Source: an uncultured Flavobacteriaceae bacterium | Lineage (GTDB): Bacteria > Bacteroidota > Bacteroidia > Flavobacteriales > Flavobacteriaceae | Assembly (NCBI GenBank): GCA_947498845.1 | Contig: CANMLX010000009.1 | Coordinates: forward strand, 1-64,000 | Length of the DNA: 64,000 nt | Reading direction: 5' to 3' | Shown: positions 26,434-34,297 of the stretch, in pieces | Layout of the letters: each line of letters opens with the position of its first letter | How positions within the stretch are numbered: the stretch's first letter is position 1 | Notes under the pieces: generated by a model | Told to the model about the DNA's origin: nothing | The model's database searches: none | Seen by the model: the letters and a program-made list of their open reading frames with translations, nothing else | Made by a program: the position numbers and the translations under genes

Positions 26434-26739
26434 ATACCAATTCCCAAATGAATTTACTGAGTTAAAAAGTGTCTTTTGAAATGCTATCTTCAACATAAAA
26501 AAAAACCATAACTACGGCTCAACGTCATTAAGTTAAGGGAAATTATGTCTGTTCGAGCGCAGTCGAGAACTTTTTATTATAACTAACAAAGAGGTTTCGA
26601 CTGCGCTCAACCTGACACTAAGAACATATAAACTCTTAACTTAATGACATTGAACTACGGCTATGCTTATTTTTTATGCCTCGTATAATTCCAAAATCCA
26701 TCATTTTACTTTACAGTATATTCATTTAAGAATTGGTAT
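26434..26739. mobile_element. MITE family 1, copy C, split by a second element
   Basis: Outer ends ATACCAATTC (26434) and GAATTGGTAT (26739) and both halves of the interior are nearly identical to copies B and D, but the central ACTACGGCTATGC block is interrupted by the 133-base element 26520-26652. Removing the insert and one repeat restores a 163-base MITE. It lies between the symporter terminator and the GH29 start. Confidence 0.88.
26520..26652. mobile_element. Element family 2: 133-bp MITE with REP arms
   Basis: Inserted in MITE copy C and flanked by a direct 10-base repeat AACTACGGCT (26510-26519 and 26653-26662), the target duplication (8-10 bases, the exact edge being ambiguous). Terminal inverted repeats are CAACGTCATTAAGTTAAG on the left and the complement of CAATGTCATTAAGTTAAG on the right, one mismatch in 18. 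The interior has two facing REP-like arms, GAGCGCAGTCGAGAAC and TTTCGACTGCGCTCAACC, that recur elsewhere in the window. No coding capacity. Confidence 0.85.
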
Positions 26740-26761
26740 AATTAAGGTTAGGGTCATAATA

Positions 26762-26797
26762 AAAAAACTCCTGATAAAGTAATATCAGGAGTTTTTT
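26762..26797 (-). terminator. Terminator of the symporter gene
   Basis: AAAAAACTCCTGATA (26762-26776) and its perfect complement (26783-26797) around a six-base loop, 26 bases past the stop codon of the minus-strand symporter gene. It separates the symporter from the downstream GH29-GH2-propeller-GH16 genes. Confidence 0.9.
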
Positions 26798-26822
26798 GTA
26801 TAAATCGTTTTAATTAATGTTT

Positions 26823-28463
26823 CTACCAGAATATCGAATAAAGAACTGCAAGAATAATCATAATAACAAACGCCCCTATATTAAATAAGGGTGTAGTTTT
26901 AAACAAATCATTAGAAAAATGAATTCCTTTTTCATCATTTGCTCCTTTATTTTCAAGATAACTTATAACCATAATTACTAATATAGAAAGTAGTGTAGCA
27001 ATACCCATTTGATGCATCCAAGGCGTTAAAAACTCAAAAGCTTCAAACTTAGGCAACCACTTTAAAAGACCTGCTATAGGGACAGACAATAATGCGCCCC
27101 AAATTGCTGCATTATTTGTAGTTTTCTTCCAAAACAATCCTAATAAAAACACTGCTAAAATACCTGGGCTTACTAAGCCTGTATATTCTTGAATAAATTG
27201 AAATGCTTGATCTATACCTCCTAATAATGGCGCTACTATTACTGCAATAACCAACGCTACAGCTGCAGATATTCTACCTACATTTACGGTCTTTTTATCG
27301 CTAGCATTTTTATCAAAATATTCTTTATAGATATCCATAGTAAAAATTGTAGACGTAGAATTCAACATAGACGCTAAAGAAGATACTACAGCTGCGGCAA
27401 GCGCAGCAAAAGCAACACCTTTTAGGCCTGTTGGTAAAAACTGTAATAACCAAGGATAGGCTTTATCTGCTTTATCGGCAGATGGTACGTTTAATTGCCC
27501 CACTTCACCTAAACTCGCCATAATTTCTGGATCATTAACCATAACATATGCAGCAATACCTGGCACCACTACTATTAATGGAATAACCAACTTTAAGGCT
27601 GCTGCAAGTAAAATACCTTTTTGAGATTCTTTTAACGATTTTGCCGCTAAAGTTCGTTGAATAATGTATTGATTGAATCCCCAGTAATAAATGTTTGCGA
27701 CCCACAAACCTCCAATTAATACCCAAATCCCTGGAAGGTTATTGAAGTTATCATTGGTTTCTTCTAATATCATATGGAACTTATCTGGTGCAGCATCCAT
27801 TACTACAGAAAAACCTTCTATAACACCTTCACCACCAGAAACAGTGTTTAATGCTAAATATGTGGTTACTAGACCTCCAAGCACTAGAAAAACCACTTGA
27901 ATTACATCTGTCCAAGCCACTGCAGATAAACCTCCGTAAAGCGAATATGCAGCTGCAAATAAAGCCAAACCAATTATAGCATATATCATATCTACACCCA
28001 TAATAGTTTCTATAGCCAAACCTCCTAAATATAATACAGAAGCTAAATTCACGAAAACGTAAAGCGCCAACCAAAATACTGCTAGAATTGTTTTTAAATT
28101 TGTTGAGAAACGTTTTTCAACAAATTCTGGAATAGTATAAAGTCCTTTTTCAATAAAAATTGGTAAAAAGTATTTACCAACAATTATTAAAGTTAACGCT
28201 GCCATCCATTCGTAAGACGCAATTGCAAGCCCTAATGCAAAGCCAGAACCAGACATTCCTATAAATTGTTCTGCGGAAATATTAGCAGCTATTAAAGAAG
28301 TACCTATAGCCCACCATGGTAAAGATTTACTTGCTAAAAAGTAATCTTCAGCATTTTTTTGATGTCCATCCTTATCACGGGACACCCATAATCCTACCCC
28401 AAGAATTAAAATAGCGTAAGCAATGAAGACTACATAGTCCCACATATGAAATCCTTCTGTCAT
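26823..28463 (-). CDS. sglT: Sodium/galactose (glucose) symporter, vSGLT-like
   Basis: Inner-membrane Na+-coupled sugar importer of the SSS family. 546 residues with about 14 membrane segments and close resemblance to Vibrio parahaemolyticus vSGLT throughout, including SLIAANISAEQFIGMSGSGF, IGGLWVANIYYWGFNQYIIQ, AALAAAVVSSLASMLNS and EYTGLVSPGILAVFLLGLFW. The conserved NQY and the first-helix NISAEQF contribute to sugar binding in vSGLT. It faces galM-galK-galT across the regulator, which fits galactose as the imported sugar. It has its own terminator. The ORF may start a few codons later; the first ATG is used. Confidence 0.93.
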   Translation of the reverse strand: MTEGFHMWDYVVFIAYAILILGVGLWVSRDKDGHQKNAEDYFLASKSLPWWAIGTSLIAANISAEQFIGMSGSGFALGLAIASYEWMAALTLIIVGKYFLPIFIEKGLYTIPEFVEKRFSTNLKTILAVFWLALYVFVNLASVLYLGGLAIETIMGVDMIYAIIGLALFAAAYSLYGGLSAVAWTDVIQVVFLVLGGLVTTYLALNTVSGGEGVIEGFSVVMDAAPDKFHMILEETNDNFNNLPGIWVLIGGLWVANIYYWGFNQYIIQRTLAAKSLKESQKGILLAAALKLVIPLIVVVPGIAAYVMVNDPEIMASLGEVGQLNVPSADKADKAYPWLLQFLPTGLKGVAFAALAAAVVSSLASMLNSTSTIFTMDIYKEYFDKNASDKKTVNVGRISAAVALVIAVIVAPLLGGIDQAFQFIQEYTGLVSPGILAVFLLGLFWKKTTNNAAIWGALLSVPIAGLLKWLPKFEAFEFLTPWMHQMGIATLLSILVIMVISYLENKGANDEKGIHFSNDLFKTTPLFNIGAFVIMIILAVLYSIFW

Positions 28464-28644
28464 AATTTAGTGTTTTTTGGTTAGTTGGTTGTTAAAATTA
28501 TATTAGTATATTCTTGATTCTAATTGTTTTAGATTTCAGGGCTTAGTATTTATTATTAATTAAAAACAAAAATCAAAAAACCAAATATAGAAATTTAATC
28601 ATTACAAATATCATTTTACATAAAAACATACCACTCCCTACTAG

Positions 28645-28675
28645 TTGGTTTTTCATTAAAAAAAGTATACTTTTG
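28645..28675 (+). promoter_or_regulatory. Promoter (and possible operator) of the GntR-gal operon
   Basis: TTG at 28645-28647, 20-base spacer, TACTTTTG at 28668-28675; the regulator ATG is 12 bases further on. The inverted repeat ATACTTT (28667-28673) / AAAGTAT (28682-28688) spans the -7 box and the start codon and could be an autoregulatory operator. The promoter fits the phylum consensus; the operator is inference. Confidence 0.6.
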
Positions 28676-28686
28676 AGCCTTAAAGT

Positions 28687-29679
28687 ATGATTTCGGTTAA
28701 AAGCGACATAGGAACTCCAAAATACAAACAAATTGTCTTCTCTATAGAGGAAGCAATTACTTCTGGCGGCTTAAAAAAAGGAGATCAAATACCTTCTATT
28801 AATGCTATTAGAGACACGCATAACCTTTCAAGAGACACTGTGCTTATGGCTTTTAACGAGCTTAAAAGTAGAGGTATAATTCAGTCTATAGTGGGTAAAG
28901 GTTATTATGTTACCAGTGAAAATATAACAGTAAAAAAGAAAATACTTTTATTATTTGATGAATTAAATTCTTTTAAAGAAGATTTATACAATTCATTTAT
29001 TAACAACCTAACTCATGATATACAAGTAGACATTTATTTTCATCATTTTAACACTACTGTTTTTAATAAAATAATAGAAGATAATATTGGGAATTACAAT
29101 CATTATGTAATCATGCCCGCTAATTTAAAAAACACGGCATCTATTCTTGCAAAACTGCCTAAAGACCAAGTTTATATTTTAGATCAAAAGCCAGAAGACT
29201 TAAAACATTATCCTGGTATTTTTCAAAATTTTGAAAAAGACATCTATTCTAGTTTAGAAAAAGCTTTTGAAAAAATAGAAAAATATAAAAAATTGATTTT
29301 AGTTTTTTCTGAAGTCCAAGAACCAAAAGAAATGTTATTGGGGTTTGAGTTGTTTTGTAATGATAAATCTCTAAACTATGGTATTTTAGAATCATTAAAA
29401 AGTAAAACCCCTCAAAAAGGAGAGTTATATATTATACCTGATGACAAAAACCTATTAAGAATTATAAAAAAGTTAAAAGAAAATAACCTTAAACTTTCTA
29501 AAGACATAGGGATTATATCTTATAACGATACCTTGTTAAAAGAAGTTGTGGAAGGTGGCATTACTACAATTTCCACAGATTTTGCTTTTATGGGGAAACG
29601 ATTAGCAGAAATGCTATTGAATAACGATAATAAACTTATAGAAAATCCAAGCCATTTAATTTTAAGGCATTCACTCTAA
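28687..29679 (+). CDS. GntR-family regulator with LacI-type sugar-sensing domain
   Basis: 330 residues. N-terminal winged helix of the GntR type (about 1-75: PKYKQIVFSIEEAITSGG, DQIPSINAIRDTHNLSRDTV, GIIQSIVGKGYYVTSE), then a C-terminal periplasmic-binding-protein fold (KKILLLFDELNSFKEDLYNS, DIGIISYNDTLLKEVVEGGI, MGKRLAEMLL) that would bind an inducing sugar. This AraR-like architecture is typical of carbohydrate repressors. It is transcribed away from the symporter and upstream of galM, galK and galT; galactose or an oligosaccharide is the likely effector. Confidence 0.93.
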   Translation: MISVKSDIGTPKYKQIVFSIEEAITSGGLKKGDQIPSINAIRDTHNLSRDTVLMAFNELKSRGIIQSIVGKGYYVTSENITVKKKILLLFDELNSFKEDLYNSFINNLTHDIQVDIYFHHFNTTVFNKIIEDNIGNYNHYVIMPANLKNTASILAKLPKDQVYILDQKPEDLKHYPGIFQNFEKDIYSSLEKAFEKIEKYKKLILVFSEVQEPKEMLLGFELFCNDKSLNYGILESLKSKTPQKGELYIIPDDKNLLRIIKKLKENNLKLSKDIGIISYNDTLLKEVVEGGITTISTDFAFMGKRLAEMLLNNDNKLIENPSHLILRHSL

Positions 29680-29694
29680 ACTAAAACTATAAAC

Positions 29695-30579
29695 GTGTAT
29701 AAAATCAATCACTCAACAGAAAGCAACGTCATAGAATTAGAAAACGATTCTAAGTTATTATATGGAAAAATACATCTTGATGCTGGCGCTAGCTTGCAAG
29801 AGTTAACGCTTAACGGGCATGCTATAATTCAAGATTTAAATCCTCTAACCTATGCAGACACCTATGCTTCTTCCATTTTGTTTCCATTTGCAAATAGAAT
29901 TAAAGACGGCGCGTATGCGTTTGAGGGGAACTCTTATCAATTAGAAAAAAATCAGCCACAAGAGCAAAATGCACTGCACGGTCTGGTTTACAATAAGACT
30001 TTTAAAGTTACTGCCAAGGAAACTACAGATAAATACGCTTTAGTTTCTTTAGAATATATAGAGACTAGCAAATCAAAAGGCTTTCCGTTTACTTATAACA
30101 TTAAGCTAACCTATAAGCTTAATACATCTGGTTTAAGCCTTGGAGTTAGTATAACTAATACAGATACGTCTCCATTTCCTTTTACATTAGGATGGCATCC
30201 TTATTTTATAAGCGATAACTTATTTGAAAGTGAGTTACTGTTTGATAGTAATAAAAAATTAGTTTTAGGAGATCGTAATATCACCACAGGCGTTGAGGAT
30301 ATTAAAAATGAAGGAACAATGCAAATTAAGGATCAGCAATTAGATGACTGCTGGATTTTAAACTCAGATAAAGTGACATTTAAAACGCCTAGATACAATC
30401 TCCTTTTTAGTTGTGATGCCGAAACTAACTTTTTACAAGCCTACACACCACCTAGAAAAAACACCATAGCTATAGAGCCTACAACTGGGGTTTCCGATAG
30501 TTTTAATAATAAAATTGGGCTAGAAACGCTAGCTCCAAATACATCATATCACCTAACTTGGAATTTAAAAATTAACTAA
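29695..30579 (+). CDS. galM: Aldose 1-epimerase (galactose mutarotase)
   Basis: 294 residues of the GalM/YeaD-like fold. Interconverts beta- and alpha-galactose before phosphorylation. Conserved pieces: SSILFPFANRIKDGAY, NALHGLVYNK with the substrate-binding His, TLGWHPYF with the catalytic-region His, and IEPTTGVSDSFNN carrying the general-base-region Glu. The start is GTG at 29695, 15 bases after the regulator gene. galK follows 13 bases after its stop codon. Confidence 0.9.
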   Translation: MYKINHSTESNVIELENDSKLLYGKIHLDAGASLQELTLNGHAIIQDLNPLTYADTYASSILFPFANRIKDGAYAFEGNSYQLEKNQPQEQNALHGLVYNKTFKVTAKETTDKYALVSLEYIETSKSKGFPFTYNIKLTYKLNTSGLSLGVSITNTDTSPFPFTLGWHPYFISDNLFESELLFDSNKKLVLGDRNITTGVEDIKNEGTMQIKDQQLDDCWILNSDKVTFKTPRYNLLFSCDAETNFLQAYTPPRKNTIAIEPTTGVSDSFNNKIGLETLAPNTSYHLTWNLKIN

Positions 30580-30592
30580 ATAAAACATAACA

Positions 30593-31741
30593 ATGAGCGC
30601 GACATTGATTAGTGACATTAAAACAACCTTTAAAGATAAATTTAACGCAGAACCTTTGCTTATTTTTTCTCCTGGAAGAATTAACATTATAGGTGAGCAT
30701 ACCGATTATAACGACGGTTTCGTTTTTCCTGCAGCCATAGACAAAGGCATTGCTGCAGCAATCCAAAAAAGCGATAATGCTGTTTGTGTAGCTCATGCGG
30801 TAAATATGGACGAAACCATAGAATTTTCTCTTGATGCTTTAAAACCCTCTAAAGAAGGAAGCTGGGAAAACTATGTATTAGGCGTTGTTGCAGAATTACA
30901 AAACAGAAATAAAACTGTTGGTAACTTTAACATCGCTTTTGTGGGAGACATTCCTTCTGGAGCTGGTATGTCCTCTTCGGCTGCGTTAGAAAACAGTGTG
31001 GTGTATGGATTAAATGAATTGTTTGATTTAGGCCTCACCAAAGAAGAAATGATTTTTATATCACAAAAAGCAGAACATAATTATGTAGGCGTTAACTGTG
31101 GTATTATGGATCAATATGCAAGTATGTTTGGGATAGAAGATCATGCCTTACTTTTAGATTGTAGGTCTATAGAAGCTAAACCTTATAAAATAGATTTCGA
31201 AAATCATGAGCTTATGTTAATAAACACCAATGTAAAACATAGTTTATCAGACAGTGCCTATAACGACAGACGTTCGGCTTGTGAAAACATTTCAAGCCTT
31301 TTAAATGTTAAAGCTTTACGCGATGCAACAAAAGCAGATTTAGAAACTATAAAAGATCAAGTTAGTCCAGAAAATTATCAAAAAGCGCTTTATGTAATCG
31401 AAGAAAACGAAAGAGCAGAAAACGCTTCTAAAGCTATGGAAGCTGGTGATATTAACTTACTTGGAGAGCTTATTTATAGTTCACATAATGGTTTATCTAA
31501 ACAATACAAAGTAAGTTGTGAAGAGTTAGACTTTCTTGTAGACCAAGCTAAAGAAAGTAACTATGTTACAGGAGCAAGAATGATGGGTGGTGGTTTTGGT
31601 GGTTGCACCATAAACCTAATAGAAAAAGGAAAAGCCGCAGCTTTTGAAACTAAAGTTTCTAAAGCATACAAAGAAAAATTTAATAAAGACTGTTCTGTTT
31701 ATTCTGTAAAATTATCAGACGGTACTAAGGTAGTAAACTAA
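30593..31741 (+). CDS. galK: Galactokinase
   Basis: Phosphorylates alpha-D-galactose at O1 with ATP. 382 residues with the galactokinase signature PGRINIIGEHTDYNDG (27-42), the GHMP ATP loop SGAGMSSSAALE (from 122), the catalytic Asp region CGIMDQYASMFG and the C-terminal GHMP motif MGGGFGGCTI. Full length. Second enzyme of the Leloir pathway, between galM and galT. Confidence 0.97.
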   Translation: MSATLISDIKTTFKDKFNAEPLLIFSPGRINIIGEHTDYNDGFVFPAAIDKGIAAAIQKSDNAVCVAHAVNMDETIEFSLDALKPSKEGSWENYVLGVVAELQNRNKTVGNFNIAFVGDIPSGAGMSSSAALENSVVYGLNELFDLGLTKEEMIFISQKAEHNYVGVNCGIMDQYASMFGIEDHALLLDCRSIEAKPYKIDFENHELMLINTNVKHSLSDSAYNDRRSACENISSLLNVKALRDATKADLETIKDQVSPENYQKALYVIEENERAENASKAMEAGDINLLGELIYSSHNGLSKQYKVSCEELDFLVDQAKESNYVTGARMMGGGFGGCTINLIEKGKAAAFETKVSKAYKEKFNKDCSVYSVKLSDGTKVVN

Positions 31742-31765
31742 AAAGCAACTAAAACTATTATTAAA

Positions 31766-32785
31766 ATGAATACAGACTTACAAGACTATTCGCATAAACG
31801 GCTCAATATCTTAACAGGTGAATGGGTTTTAGTATCCCCTCATCGTGCCAAACGGCCATGGCAAGGACAAAACGAAGCTGTAAATAATGAAGAAAGACCT
31901 TCTTATGACGAAAAATGTTATTTATGTCCTGGTAACACTAGAATAAATGGAGAAGTAAACCCCGACTACAAAGATGTTTATGTGTTTACTAACGATTTTG
32001 CCGCTTTACAAAAAGATTCAAAATCATTCGAAGTTAATGATGGGTTGCTCCTAGCACAAAGTGAAACAGGTATTTGTAAAGTTATTTGCTTTAGTCCAGA
32101 CCATTCAAAAAGTTTAGCAGATATGTCGCCAGACGACATACAAAAAGTTGTGTTTACTTGGCAAAAAGAATATAAAGAATTAGGAGCTAACGAAACTATT
32201 AACTACGTACAAATATTTGAAAACAAAGGTGCAGTTATGGGATGTAGTAACCCTCATCCTCATGGTCAAATATGGAGTCAATCTACATTACCAAACGAAG
32301 TAGTCAAGAAAAACACACAACAATTAAATTATTACAACAAAAATAAAAGTAGTCTTTTAGGAGATTACTTAGCGCAAGAATTAGATAAAAAAGAACGAAT
32401 TATTTTTGAGAATGATAGCTTTGTTGTTTTAGTGCCGTTTTGGGCTACATGGCCGTTTGAGGTAATGATAGCTCCAAAAAAACATCAAAAAAGTATCTCT
32501 GAGTTGGATGAAAATGAAGCATTACTATACGCCGAAGCTATAGCTGTAATTACAAAAGCTTACGATAAATTGTTTAATACCTCATTCCCTTACTCAAGTG
32601 GGATACATCAAGCGCCAACCAATGGTGAAGCTAATGATCACTGGCATTGGCATATGAGTTTTTACCCGCCACTTTTAAGAAGTGCAACAGTTAAAAAATT
32701 CATGGTAGGTTACGAAATGTTTGGTACACCTCAACGTGATATCACAGCAGAATCTGCGGTAAAAATGCTAAGTGCATTAATTTAA
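31766..32785 (+). CDS. galT: Galactose-1-phosphate uridylyltransferase
   Basis: Exchanges UMP between UDP-glucose and galactose-1-phosphate. 339 residues of the HIT-like GalT family: zinc-site CYLCPG (Cys51, Cys54), active-site SNPHPHGQ with nucleophile His166, and the C-terminal WHWHMSFYPP. Start lies 24 bases after galK and a terminator follows, closing the regulator-galM-galK-galT operon. galE is not in the window. Confidence 0.97.
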   Translation: MNTDLQDYSHKRLNILTGEWVLVSPHRAKRPWQGQNEAVNNEERPSYDEKCYLCPGNTRINGEVNPDYKDVYVFTNDFAALQKDSKSFEVNDGLLLAQSETGICKVICFSPDHSKSLADMSPDDIQKVVFTWQKEYKELGANETINYVQIFENKGAVMGCSNPHPHGQIWSQSTLPNEVVKKNTQQLNYYNKNKSSLLGDYLAQELDKKERIIFENDSFVVLVPFWATWPFEVMIAPKKHQKSISELDENEALLYAEAIAVITKAYDKLFNTSFPYSSGIHQAPTNGEANDHWHWHMSFYPPLLRSATVKKFMVGYEMFGTPQRDITAESAVKMLSALI

Positions 32786-32806
32786 CAAAGTGACTTTTAA
32801 CAAATA

Positions 32807-32838
32807 ATGGCGTCCAATTAAATTGGATGCCATTTTTA
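32807..32838 (+). terminator. Terminator of the gal operon
   Basis: ATGGC-G-TCCAAT (32807-32818) pairs with ATTGGA-T-GCCAT, a stem with one mismatch and a tight loop, followed by TTTTTATT. Confidence 0.8.
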
Positions 32839-32845
32839 TTATTCT

Positions 32846-33241
32846 ATGCATACATACATTAAAACTTTAACAGTTACCAAATCACATATAGATGAACATA
32901 ATCATGTTAACAATGTACACTATGTACAATGGGTACAGGATATAGCAAAAGCACATTGGGAAACTAATGCATCAACAGCTATTTTAAAGAACTACTATTG
33001 GGTACTCATTACCCATTTTATAGAACACAAAACAGAAGCATTACTCAATGATATTATAGAAATAAAAACATTTATTTCAGAATCCAGAGGAGCAACATGC
33101 ATTCGTAATGTTGAAATATTTAACGCTACTACCAATAAACTTTTGGCAAAATCTGAGACGAAATGGTGCTTAATAGACCTCAAAACAAAACGCCCATCAA
33201 GAATTACTCCTGATATTGAAGCTCTATTTGTTAATTCTTAA
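32846..33241 (+). CDS. Acyl-CoA thioesterase, 4HBT hotdog fold
   Basis: 131 residues of the YbgC/4-hydroxybenzoyl-CoA thioesterase group. The N-terminal signature is HIDEHNHVNNVHYVQWVQD, in which an Asp normally found in DxxGHVNN-like positions is replaced by the Glu/His arrangement seen in many Bacteroidota homologues. Hydrolyses an acyl-CoA of unknown chain. It begins directly after the gal terminator and has no evident functional link to the gal genes. Confidence 0.88.
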   Translation: MHTYIKTLTVTKSHIDEHNHVNNVHYVQWVQDIAKAHWETNASTAILKNYYWVLITHFIEHKTEALLNDIIEIKTFISESRGATCIRNVEIFNATTNKLLAKSETKWCLIDLKTKRPSRITPDIEALFVNS

Positions 33242-33330
33242 TTAAAGTTCCTGTTAAATAATCTTAATACGGTTAACTTACGTCAATAAAACACTTTAAT
33301 TTGAAAACAAATAACGTTTTCTAATTTGAA

Positions 33331-34237
33331 GTGATTTTAAGGGTACTATTTTTACTATTACCGTATATGCTATTTTCTCAGAATATTATTTCGGGAAAGG
33401 TATATGATGATGAAACTACTGTAAAAGGAGCAAAAATAAATAATACCAATTCCCAAATGAATTTACTGAGTTAAAAAGTGTCTTTTGAAATTCTATCTTC
33501 AACATAAAAAAGAACCGTAACTACGGTTATGCTTATTTTTTCTGTCTCGTATAATTCCAAAATCCATCATTTTTCTTTACAGTATATTCATTTAAGAATT
33601 GGTATAACAGTTCAACCAAAACGTATACTTACTCAAATACTAAAGGCGATTTTACTATCAAGGCTTCTATAGGAGACACACTTATTTTTTCATCTTATTT
33701 TCATCAACAAAAAAACTCTTATTAAAAAACAATCATTTTAATACGACTATTGTTATTTCTTTAAAAAAAATCACGAATAAGCTTGATGAAGTGATTTTAA
33801 AAGATAGTGTCCATAAAAAAGCGTTTAAAATTGAAGAAGTTAACTCAAATACTATACTCCAAATAAAGAATGACATGAAAAATAATCCGCATTTATACAT
33901 GCATTCCTCCTCTTATTCTAAAGGAATTAACGTTAAAGAGCTATTAAAATTAATAGGAGTAATTAAGAAGAAAAAAACTAAAAAAACACAAAAACCTATT
34001 AATTATAAACAGCTTGATTCTCTTTTTTCCAACAGTGCTTTATTTAACGATGATTTATTAATTCAATTAAAAATACCAAAAGATTATAAATACCTGTTTT
34101 TTCAATATTGCGAAGCCTATCAATTAGACCATAACTTACTAAAAACCAAAGACAATTTAATCCTTTTAGACGCTTTATATAACTATAGTATTAAATTTTT
34201 AGAACTAAACAAATTAGATACCCCAACAAAGAAATAA
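33331..34237 (+). pseudogene. Carboxypeptidase-regulatory-like domain protein, disrupted by a MITE and two frameshifts
   Basis: From a GTG at 33331 the frame encodes a signal peptide (LRVLFLLLPYMLFSQ) and the start of a CarboxypepD_reg-like domain (IISGKVYDDETTVKGAKINN), then enters MITE copy D (33443-33605). After the MITE the domain resumes (TYTYSNTKGDFTIKASIGDT). Two further single-base shifts in runs of A, in 33710-33717 and 33724-33729, are needed to continue through KNNHFNTTIVISLKK into the last 148 codons (33791-34237), which are open. The intact ancestor would have been an exported protein of roughly 250 residues. The homopolymer shifts could be sequencing errors; the MITE could not. 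Confidence 0.85.
33443..33605. mobile_element. MITE family 1, copy D (inside a gene)
   Basis: 163 bases with perfect ATACCAATTC / GAATTGGTAT ends, inserted in the 5' part of the carboxypeptidase-regulatory-like gene. Nearly identical to copies B, C and (inverted) E. Confidence 0.92.
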
Positions 34238-34297
34238 AAGTATTTATAATAATTGATCGTTTCAAAAGTTATATTTTTAGCAAAATATTACTAATAC

